Source of the DNA: Trueperaceae bacterium | GTDB lineage: Bacteria; Deinococcota; Deinococci; Deinococcales; Trueperaceae | Reading direction: 5' to 3' | Length of the DNA: 5,396 bases | Assembly: GCA_007130445.1 (NCBI GenBank) | Contig: SLSM01000183.1 | Coordinates: forward strand, 1-5,396 | In this document: positions 1-5,068 of the stretch, in pieces | How positions within the stretch are numbered: the first letter of the stretch is position 1 | How the letters are laid out: the number at the start of each line of letters is the position of its first letter | Translations under genes and position numbers: made by a program | Notes under the pieces: generated by a model | Told to the model about the DNA's origin: nothing | The model's input: the letters and a program-made list of their open reading frames with translations, nothing else | Database searches by the model: none

Positions 1-409
1 CGACGTTGCCGAGGTGCGGCCGGCCGGTGGCGGCGTCGAAGGCGGCCATCAGCTCGTCGGGGAAACGCTCGACCACCAGGAAGGGAGTGCTGGTGACGAG
101 CCCCATCAGCTCCCAGTGGCCGGCGATGGTGTCCTTGCCGGCGCTGCGCTGGCGCATGCGGCCGAAGGCGCCCGCGGGCTGCTCGACGGTGGGCACCTCG
201 GTGACGGTGGGGACGCTGCCGAGGCCGAGTGAGGCGAGGTGCGGGAGCTCGACCGGGTGCGCCGCCAGCGTGTGGTTGAGCGTGTGGGCGCCGGTGTCGC
301 CGAACGCCTCGGCGTCCGGGAGTTCGCCCACGCCCACCGAGTCGAGCACCACCACGGCGACGGTGCGGGGCGCGAGCGGGGCGGTGGGTGGCGTGCGGCG
401 GCGGGGCAT
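1..409 (-). CDS. deoB: Phosphopentomutase, N-terminal part (cut by left window edge)
   Basis: Phosphopentomutase interconverts ribose 1-phosphate and ribose 5-phosphate, and the deoxyribose equivalents, in cytoplasmic nucleoside salvage. It is a metal-dependent member of the alkaline phosphatase superfamily. Only 136 codons are present, against a family length of about 390, and the rest lies left of the window. Visible family marks: VVVLDSVGVGELPDAEAFGD at residues 19-38, whose Asp23 matches the metal ligand Asp13 of the Bacillus cereus enzyme; SAGKDTIAGHWELMG at 89-103, whose Thr94 matches the catalytic phospho-Thr85; and FPDEL then TGRPHLGN near the end. The reading frame is intact. The ATG at 409 puts the first motif at the normal distance from the N terminus. 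There is no Shine-Dalgarno before it, but a -10-like hexamer sits five bases upstream. The gene lies 93 bases downstream of a co-oriented lipoprotein gene, from which a hairpin separates it. Identification is secure from the motifs. Confidence 0.95.
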   Translation of the reverse strand, partial: MPRRRTPPTAPLAPRTVAVVVLDSVGVGELPDAEAFGDTGAHTLNHTLAAHPVELPHLASLGLGSVPTVTEVPTVEQPAGAFGRMRQRSAGKDTIAGHWELMGLVTSTPFLVVERFPDELMAAFDAATGRPHLGNV

Positions 410-414
410 GGGGG

Positions 415-420
415 AGTGTA
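415..420 (-). promoter_or_regulatory. Candidate -10 element of a leaderless deoB promoter
   Basis: On the minus strand TACACT is followed by five C residues and then the deoB ATG. That spacing puts the expected transcription start on or next to the A of the ATG, so the mRNA would have no leader. No Shine-Dalgarno sequence precedes the ATG, which supports this reading. I see no convincing -35 hexamer 16-18 bases further upstream. The assignment rests on the -10 motif and its position only. Confidence 0.5.
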
Positions 421-452
421 ACGCCGCCGGGGGACGCCGCGCGCCAGCAGCG

Positions 453-484
453 TGGGCGTGCGAGGTGAGTGCCCCGCACGCCCA
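453..484 (-). terminator. GC-rich hairpin after the large lipoprotein gene
   Basis: A perfect 10-base inverted repeat (TGGGCGTGCG and CGCACGCCCA) flanks a 12-base loop. In minus-strand RNA the stem can extend by G-U, G-C and G-C pairs, leaving a six-base loop. It begins 19 bases after the stop codon of the lipoprotein gene and ends before the deoB promoter, the expected place for a terminator. No T-tract follows on the minus strand, so it is either an atypical intrinsic terminator or an RNA 3'-end stabiliser. On the plus strand only TTT follows. Confidence 0.5.
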
Positions 485-502
485 TTTGAAGCCGAGTCGC
501 CG

Positions 503-3316
503 TCAGCGGCAGCGGACGCGGTAGTTCCAGGCCGTTCCGGACTGCGGACCGATCACGGTCACCGTGAAGGAGTCGGCGCTCACCTTCGTGAAGAAGCCGC
601 TCGCGCTGCCCCATCCCGGGCCAGCGATGCCGCCGGGATAGAGCGGGTTGCCTTCGTAGCTCGAGCTGCCGCGCCAGCCGGTGTCGAGCACCCGGCTGCC
701 GGCGTAGTCGACGAGGTACTTGTCGGGGATCGAGTAGGCGTCGTACTCGATGTCGAACACCGAGTCCGGCGGGATCATGCTGATGTCCCAGGTGTCGATC
801 GTCACGCCCTGGCCGCCCTGCTGGCTGACGCTCCAGACGTCGCAGATCGTCAGGTCGAAGTCGCGCTCGTCGGCCTCGCCGATCACGACCGTGACCGAGT
901 GCTGCGCGAGCACGCCGCTCGGACCGCGGACGTCCACCACCAACCCGTAGGCGCCGACGACCGAGTAGCTGTGACCCTGAGCGGTGCTCGCCTGGCCGCC
1001 GCTGACGCTCGCGGTTGCCTGGCCGGTCCCGCCCGCGCCGACGCCGAAGGTCCAGTTGAAGGTCACCTGGCTCAGGTCGTCGGGGAGGCCCGTCGCCGTG
1101 AAGTCGAAGGTGTAGAGCACGTCGACTTCGCCGTCGCTGAGGCCCGGAGGCGTGATGGTGAGCACCACGCCCGCGATCTGCACCGGCGCCGTCGCCGTGG
1201 CGAGCTCCGTGGTGCCGTCCCGAACCGAGGCGTTGAGGGTGTAGGTGCCCGGCGTGGGGTAGGTGTTCGAGACCGTCGTCCGGGCTTCGCCGTCCGACAC
1301 GGACACCGCCCGGCTGCCCGGCGCGCCGACGCCGAAGCTCCACTCGAAGGTCACCGAGGTGATCTCCTCGGGAACGCCGCTCGCGATCAGCTCGAAGTCG
1401 TAGGGCTCGTCGACCACGCCGTCCAAGAGCTCGCTGGGATCGATGGTGAGCGATACCCCCTCACCGACGGTCACGCGCACGCCGTTGCCCCCCCCGTACG
1501 GGAAGCCGATGTCGCCAAAGGGGCTCTGGTAGGCCAGTGCGTGCACCTCGTAGGTGCCTTCGTCGTCGACGCCCGGCGTCCAGCTCGCCGAGCCGGTCCC
1601 GCCCGGGCCGGTCTGCACCTCGGCGACGCTGAGGCCCGTGCCCGGGGCGTTCTGGTCGTCGACGAGGTACGCCATGAACTCCACGCGGGCCGAGGTAGCG
1701 CCGTCGACCGTGAAGTCGACGTTCTCGCCCGCCTCGACCTGCAGCGTCGAGGCCGCGACGGTCGGTTTCGGCGAGGTGGCGAGCGGGAGTTCGCCCTTGA
1801 ACAACTCCGGTCCGAAGCCCGTCACCTGGATCTTGATGCCCACCCGGTTGATGAACTTCTGGAACTCGTCGATCTTCTCGAAGAGCGGGTCGAGGCCGCC
1901 GTACACGCCCACGTAGAACTTCCAGGCGGGGCCTGCGTAGCCGGGCTGGGTCGGGACGAACGGCATGGTCATCTCGAGCTCGGCACCGCCGTACACCTTC
2001 GCTTCGACCAAGCCGAAGTCGGCGAAGGTGTAGGGGCCGAGGGCTCCCGAGACGTTCACCGTGCCCTTGAGGAACGGCTCGACCGTCGCCTTGAAGGCGA
2101 TCGCGAGGCTGGCGTCGTAGCGGGGCCAACTGAGCCCGGCGCCGACCCGCTCGTTCTGGCTGATGACGCGGAAGCCCGACTGCGCCGAGTAGCCGACGCC
2201 CATCGTCGAGCTCACGCCCTCGTCGAGCGTCGGGCCGGTCAGGCTGACGCTACCCAGGGTCGCCTCGCCCTTCAGCTCGAGGCCGACCGATGGCGTGACG
2301 GTGGGCGCTGCGCCGAGCGGACCGACGATCGGGACGAATGCCAGGGCGTAGGTCCCGAGCTTCCGCTCGCAGGTGATCTTGCCGGCGACGCCAGCGTCGA
2401 ACGCCACCGAGCCGGAGCGCGCGTCGACGCGCACGACACCCTCGACGAACATGTCGAAGCGCTCGACCGTCGCGCTCACGAACCCCGAGCGGGTGATCTT
2501 GATCGCGATCGTGGGGGTGAAGCTGAGCTTCGGGGTGATCGAGGCGCCGGTGATGGTGACCGTGATCGGCTGCTCCGCCTCGGTCTTGCAGGTGAAGCCG
2601 AAGAGCGAGCGCTGCACCACCTCGCCGCGCTCGTTGAGCACCGTGATGCCGTCGTCGTCGATGAACGCCTCGTACTCGACCTCGGCGCCGACCGCCACCA
2701 CGTCGAGCTCGTCGAAGGCGTCGGTGAGGTCGGCGGGCTCGGTCTGCAGCACGACACGGCCCGCCTGCACGTCGACCGCGAGGACCCGCACCAACAGACC
2801 GGCCCGGTCGCCGCTGATCAGCACGTCGCCGACCTGCAGGCCGAGAGCGAGCGGCGTGCGCTGGAGGATCACCTCACCGGTGTCGGGATCGTAGGCGGTG
2901 AAGTCGTCGAAGGGCACGAACACAGCGCGATCGGCGAGCTCGGCGACGACCGCGGTCGCGTGCGCGGGCGTCAGGGTGCCGTAGGAGGCCACGATGGTGG
3001 CGGAGTTCGGCACGCTCGTGCGCGCCGTCAGGCGCCCGCTGGCGGCGTCGACCGTGACGACGTCGGGCGCCTCGGACGCGAAGCTGACGACCGCGTCGGC
3101 GATCACTTGGTCGTTACTGCGCTGGCGCACCACCGCGCTGACGGTCGCGGTGTCACCGTCTTGCTCGAACAGGAAGGTGGCGTCCGAGGTGATGTCGATG
3201 TAGGCGTTGGCGTCGGTCCACGAGGGTGGCGGTGGGCCACCGCCGCAGCCCATGAGGATCGCCATGACGGCGAGGGCAACGAGGGTGAGTGTGATAAGGC
3301 GTTGAGGGCGACGCAT
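503..3316 (-). CDS. Large multidomain surface lipoprotein with Ig-like and tandem PKD-like domains
   Basis: This 937-residue protein is predicted to be exported, lipidated and anchored in a membrane facing outward. Residues 1-23 form a lipoprotein signal peptide: MRRPQR, then a hydrophobic stretch, then lipobox LMGC with the lipidated cysteine at 24, followed by a Gly/Pro-rich tether. Residues about 38-125 look like a Big_2-type Ig domain. Residues about 140-515 are a long beta-rich region including GDVLISGDRAGLLVRV at 163-178; I cannot name its family. Residues about 518-618 look Ig-like. Residues 621-716 and 717-813 are two PKD-like repeats sharing an F-x-W-[ST]-FGVG motif. Residues about 819-937 form an unrecognised C-terminal module. 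Cysteines 243/316 and 825/936 could form two disulfides. The ATG at 3316 is preferred over an in-frame GTG at 3433 because it has AGGAGG five bases upstream and starts the signal peptide directly. No catalytic motif is visible, so adhesion, binding or scaffolding is only an inference. Confidence 0.88.
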   Translation of the reverse strand: MRRPQRLITLTLVALAVMAILMGCGGGPPPPSWTDANAYIDITSDATFLFEQDGDTATVSAVVRQRSNDQVIADAVVSFASEAPDVVTVDAASGRLTARTSVPNSATIVASYGTLTPAHATAVVAELADRAVFVPFDDFTAYDPDTGEVILQRTPLALGLQVGDVLISGDRAGLLVRVLAVDVQAGRVVLQTEPADLTDAFDELDVVAVGAEVEYEAFIDDDGITVLNERGEVVQRSLFGFTCKTEAEQPITVTITGASITPKLSFTPTIAIKITRSGFVSATVERFDMFVEGVVRVDARSGSVAFDAGVAGKITCERKLGTYALAFVPIVGPLGAAPTVTPSVGLELKGEATLGSVSLTGPTLDEGVSSTMGVGYSAQSGFRVISQNERVGAGLSWPRYDASLAIAFKATVEPFLKGTVNVSGALGPYTFADFGLVEAKVYGGAELEMTMPFVPTQPGYAGPAWKFYVGVYGGLDPLFEKIDEFQKFINRVGIKIQVTGFGPELFKGELPLATSPKPTVAASTLQVEAGENVDFTVDGATSARVEFMAYLVDDQNAPGTGLSVAEVQTGPGGTGSASWTPGVDDEGTYEVHALAYQSPFGDIGFPYGGGNGVRVTVGEGVSLTIDPSELLDGVVDEPYDFELIASGVPEEITSVTFEWSFGVGAPGSRAVSVSDGEARTTVSNTYPTPGTYTLNASVRDGTTELATATAPVQIAGVVLTITPPGLSDGEVDVLYTFDFTATGLPDDLSQVTFNWTFGVGAGGTGQATASVSGGQASTAQGHSYSVVGAYGLVVDVRGPSGVLAQHSVTVVIGEADERDFDLTICDVWSVSQQGGQGVTIDTWDISMIPPDSVFDIEYDAYSIPDKYLVDYAGSRVLDTGWRGSSSYEGNPLYPGGIAGPGWGSASGFFTKVSADSFTVTVIGPQSGTAWNYRVRCR
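878..1456 (-). repeat. Tandem pair of about 96-residue PKD-like domains inside the large lipoprotein
   Basis: Two adjacent segments, residues 621-716 (bases 1169-1456) and 717-813 (bases 878-1168), align along their length. Each opens with a V-x-LTI-x-P...DG-x-VD pattern followed by Y-x-F and an A[ST]G[VL]P turn. Each then carries VTF[EN]W[ST]FGVGA and ends with a G-x-Y strand and a valine-rich last strand. The FGVG position corresponds to the FGDG turn of classical PKD domains, so Asp is replaced by Val in both copies. This looks like an internal duplication that has since diverged. Confidence 0.75.
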
Positions 3317-3321
3317 GCCTG

Positions 3322-3327
3322 CCTCCT
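3322..3327 (-). promoter_or_regulatory. Shine-Dalgarno site of the large lipoprotein gene
   Basis: AGGAGG on the minus strand lies five bases before the ATG at 3316. This decides the start: the only longer in-frame option, GTG at 3433, would add 39 polar residues ahead of the signal peptide. Confidence 0.85.
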
Positions 3328-3462
3328 GGGTCTCGACGACCGTGTCGATGTGGTGCCAGCACGCCGGTCTGGGCGGTTCTTGGCGGCCTTCCGTGTACTC
3401 GTGATCCGCGCTCTCCCCGTCGGAGCGGTCCACCTCCTCCGCAGCCCCGAAACGACTCCCGC

Positions 3463-3484
3463 AGTGACTGTCACTTATGTCACT
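3463..3484. promoter_or_regulatory. Operator-like palindrome with an additional half-site
   Basis: The plus strand reads AGTGAC-T-GTCACT at 3463-3475, a perfect 6-1-6 dyad. Three bases later a third copy of the half-site, GTCACT, occupies 3479-3484. The site is noncoding, 147-168 bases upstream of the large lipoprotein start. It lies just downstream, on the minus strand, of a possible -10 box at 3500-3505. The symmetry and repeated half-site are typical of a dimeric transcription-factor site. The regulator cannot be named from the sequence. Confidence 0.5.
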
Positions 3485-3499
3485 CTCATCGACCGGCCT

Positions 3500-3505
3500 A
3501 GGCTA
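3500..3505 (-). promoter_or_regulatory. Possible extended -10 promoter element for the large lipoprotein gene
   Basis: The minus strand has TG-A-TAGCCT, an extended -10 pattern with TA and final T conserved. No recognisable -35 hexamer lies 16-18 bases upstream. It would give a leader of about 175 bases and place the 3463-3484 palindrome just downstream of the start point, a position expected of a repressor site. Another -10-like option, CATAAG, overlaps the palindrome itself. Confidence 0.25.
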
Positions 3506-3638
3506 TCACCAACGCCCATCTTCAGGTGCGACAGCGTCACGCTCGCGTGCGCGTCGCGATTCGGCGGCTTCATGAGGCGCGCGCCGGGGAGCGGAGGGAG
3601 CGTTCCGGGCAGGGCGGGTGCCATCAGCACTCACGAAG

Positions 3639-3671
3639 GCGAGGCGTGGGACTGGTGTCCTCACGCCTCGC
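3639..3671 (-). terminator. Strong hairpin downstream of the smaller lipoprotein gene
   Basis: The arms GCGAGGCGTGGGAC (3639-3652) and GTCC-T-CACGCCTCGC (3657-3671) pair perfectly over 14 base pairs except for one bulged base at 3661, around a four-base TGGT loop. It ends 43 bases after the stop codon of the smaller lipoprotein gene. An outer inverted repeat, CAGCACT at 3625-3631 and AGTGCTG at 3690-3696, encloses it. No T-tract follows on either strand, so it may be a GC-rich terminator of atypical type or a 3'-end stabilising structure. Confidence 0.6.
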
Positions 3672-3714
3672 GGTACGCACGCTCACGGCAGTGCTGGAAA
3701 GCCTATCTGATGCC

Positions 3715-4839
3715 TTATGGCTGGTAGTCGACGATCACGCCCGGGGTGAACTCGTTGCGGACCGTGTCGGTCACGGGATCGACGAAGTACACGCGGGCCG
3801 TGAGCGCACGGTCGCCGGAGGCGTCGACCGGATGGCCTCCCAGACCGGGGTCGGTGGTGTCCCACGGGTAGACGATCAGCCGGGTGGAGGTGGCGTCGTC
3901 GTCGACGGGGATGCCGGCCGCATAGCGGCTGCCGTTGATGTAGAGATCGATGGAGGTGACGTCGTAGTCGTCGAGGATGGTGCCGTTCACGCCGATGGTC
4001 ACTGCTACGATCTGGCGGCCCGCCCCAACGCTCTCGCCGTCGGTCGGATGCGTGATCAGGAAGGGTGTCAGGAACTCGACGACGAGCATCTGCTCGACGA
4101 TGTTGCCGGCACGGTCCTCGAGCACGACGCGCAGCGCGTACTCGCCGGTCTCGAAGTCGACGGTGGAGATCGAGGCACTGAGCGTCTCGCGCAGGACCGG
4201 AGCCGCAGCCGGATCCATGTCCCAGCGTGCGGCACGCACCGCCCCACCCTCGCCGTCAACGAACAGCTCGGCCCGCCTGATGCCTTCCTCCGCTTCGACG
4301 TCGAGTTCGACGCTCACCAAGCCGGCCAGGCGCTTGTTCGGGGTGGGCGAGAGGAACGCCGCGCGCAGTTCGACATCATGCTCCGTCGGATCGTCTGGAT
4401 CCGTCGGTCCGGGCGGTGGGGGCGGCGGGGCGCCGTTCTGCGGATCGCCAGGAGCCGCTTCCGCGACGACGAAGCTCCAGGACCGACCGGCCGTCAGGAC
4501 GCTGCCGTCCACGGCGCGGATGCCGCTGGCGAGTGCGGCCGTGTAGAGCCCCTCGGCGAGTTCAGCATCCGGAGTGAAACGCGCGGTGCGGGTGGCCTGC
4601 GCGTAACCGACGGTGCCCTCGACCGCTTGGCCCTGATGGCTCAGCGTGAAGCGGGAGGCCAGTGTGGAGGCATCGATCGCCCGGTCGAAGGCCGCTATCA
4701 CCGTCGCGTCCGGAGTGACGGCTACGGCGCCGTCCTCCGGCGCGAGCGTCACCACGCTGACCGCACCCTGGGGTGCTTGTTGAGTCCCGCACGCCACCAG
4801 GGACATGAGGAGGAAGAGTACGGCCAACCGTCGGTACAT
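3715..4839 (-). CDS. Ig-like-domain surface lipoprotein (Big_5 type N-terminal domain)
   Basis: This 374-residue protein is predicted to be exported and lipid-anchored. Residues 1-16 are a short signal peptide, MYRR followed by a hydrophobic core, ending in lipobox LVAC with the lipidated cysteine at 17. Residues about 28-125 fit a Big_5 (SbsA-type) Ig-like domain: P-x-DGAVAVTPDATVIAAFD, then a short helix-like IDASTL, FTP-x-AELAEG-x-YT, and a closing SFVV strand. A proline/aspartate linker follows at about 137-154. Residues about 157-257 form an Ig-like domain ending G-x-YALRVVLEDRAGN. Residues about 258-374 form a last beta module with IDLYINGSRY and YPWDTTDPGLGGH. The ATG at 4839 is chosen over one at 4881 because of a GGAGG site five bases upstream and the immediate signal peptide. 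Cys17 is the only cysteine. The function is unknown; the architecture parallels the neighbouring large lipoprotein, suggesting a related surface role. No enzymatic motif is seen. Confidence 0.87.
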   Translation of the reverse strand: MYRRLAVLFLLMSLVACGTQQAPQGAVSVVTLAPEDGAVAVTPDATVIAAFDRAIDASTLASRFTLSHQGQAVEGTVGYAQATRTARFTPDAELAEGLYTAALASGIRAVDGSVLTAGRSWSFVVAEAAPGDPQNGAPPPPPPGPTDPDDPTEHDVELRAAFLSPTPNKRLAGLVSVELDVEAEEGIRRAELFVDGEGGAVRAARWDMDPAAAPVLRETLSASISTVDFETGEYALRVVLEDRAGNIVEQMLVVEFLTPFLITHPTDGESVGAGRQIVAVTIGVNGTILDDYDVTSIDLYINGSRYAAGIPVDDDATSTRLIVYPWDTTDPGLGGHPVDASGDRALTARVYFVDPVTDTVRNEFTPGVIVDYQP

Positions 4840-4844
4840 GCGGT

Positions 4845-4849
4845 CCTCC
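4845..4849 (-). promoter_or_regulatory. Shine-Dalgarno site of the smaller lipoprotein gene
   Basis: GGAGG on the minus strand lies five bases before the ATG at 4839. It supports this start over the in-frame ATG at 4881, which would add 14 polar residues in front of the signal peptide. Confidence 0.8.
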
Positions 4850-4864
4850 GATCTCACGCTCGAG

Positions 4865-4899
4865 GCGTCAGCGACCCGCATTCGCTGGTCGCTCGACGC
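4865..4899. repeat. Imperfect inverted repeat in the leader of the smaller lipoprotein gene
   Basis: The arms GCGTCAGCGAC (4865-4875) and GTCGCT-C-GACGC (4888-4899) pair over 11 bases with one bulged base, around a 12-base loop. The repeat begins 26 bases upstream of the lipoprotein start codon, so in minus-strand RNA it would fold just ahead of the Shine-Dalgarno site. It could be a leader structure or a protein-binding dyad. In DNA this rich in GC a chance origin remains possible. Confidence 0.35.
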
Positions 4900-5032
4900 A
4901 CACGTCTCCGTGGCCGTGTTCGAGTTCGCCTCGGCCCTCGGTCGCCCTCACGGTACGCAATGTGCCATGGGTGCGTCGCAAGAATCGTCACGTGTTGGCG
5001 GGCCGCCAGGAGGCATGGTTCGCCCTTTCCAC

Positions 5033-5062
5033 GTGGCACGTCTCGACCTGCCGCGCGATAAT
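5033..5062 (+). promoter_or_regulatory. Leaderless-type promoter of tilS
   Basis: GATAAT at 5057-5062 is one base off the consensus -10. GTGGCA at 5033-5038 matches four of six bases of TTGACA with an 18-base spacer. Six bases separate the -10 from the ATG at 5069, so transcription would begin at the start codon itself. No Shine-Dalgarno precedes that ATG, which fits a leaderless message. Confidence 0.6.
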
Positions 5063-5068
5063 GCCAAG

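Larger units (their letters stand above)
3317..3714. other. 398-base intergenic region between the two lipoprotein genes
   Basis: No credible gene is visible on either strand. The open frames crossing it are continuations of shadows of the neighbouring genes, have arginine-rich or low-complexity translations, and lack matching start signals. Its contents are: a strong hairpin at 3639-3671 next to the end of the smaller lipoprotein gene, a possible extended -10 box at 3500-3505, a palindrome plus half-site at 3463-3484, and the Shine-Dalgarno of the large lipoprotein gene. The distance from the palindrome to the start codon leaves room for a leader of about 150 bases. I saw no known riboswitch or RNA family in it. 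Confidence 0.6.
4840..5068. other. Divergent intergenic region between the smaller lipoprotein gene and tilS
   Basis: These 229 bases carry the control signals of two diverging genes. On the tilS side there is a clear -10 at 5057-5062. On the lipoprotein side I could not find a convincing promoter: TTGCGA and TACCGT occur on the minus strand, but 20 bases apart, which is too far. The region also holds an inverted repeat at 4865-4899, a 6-1-6 dyad (TGGCGG-G-CCGCCA) at 4996-5008 and an eight-base palindrome CCACGTGG at 5029-5036 overlapping the tilS -35 area. No gene is supported here. Confidence 0.55.

Noticed and set aside
6..524. Plus-strand open frames opposite deoB
   Set aside because: The minus-strand frame matches phosphopentomutase motifs residue by residue, so the plus-strand frames are shadows.
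3317..3433. Longer N terminus for the large lipoprotein from an in-frame GTG at 3433
   Set aside because: It would put 39 polar residues ahead of the lipoprotein signal peptide. A GGAGGAG does lie directly against that GTG, but with no spacer, whereas the ATG at 3316 has ideal spacing.
3533..3543. Short palindrome AGCGT-C-ACGCT as a further operator
   Set aside because: At five bases per arm in a CG-alternating stretch it is easily explained by composition, and it does not share the full AGTGAC half-site.
452..3727. A 1091-codon open frame on the plus strand opposite the large lipoprotein gene
   Set aside because: Its translation is dominated by Arg, Asp, Val, Glu, His and Ala with no signal, domain or motif. 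It is the GC-driven antisense shadow of the lipoprotein gene, whose own translation has a signal peptide and recognisable domains.
503..4839. Possibility of a toxin, defence or other novel multigene system formed by the two lipoproteins
   Set aside because: No catalytic motif, immunity gene, secretion component, nuclease or ATPase partner is visible. The data support surface-exposed modular lipoproteins only.
4854..5039. A 61-codon minus-strand open frame in the divergent intergenic region
   Set aside because: The product is arginine-rich without motifs, has no good ribosome-binding site, and overlaps the lipoprotein upstream signals.
3526..5061. A 511-codon open frame on the plus strand opposite the smaller lipoprotein gene
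   Set aside because: It is charged, low in hydrophobic structure, spans two intergenic regions and lacks a ribosome-binding site. The minus strand carries the clear lipoprotein.
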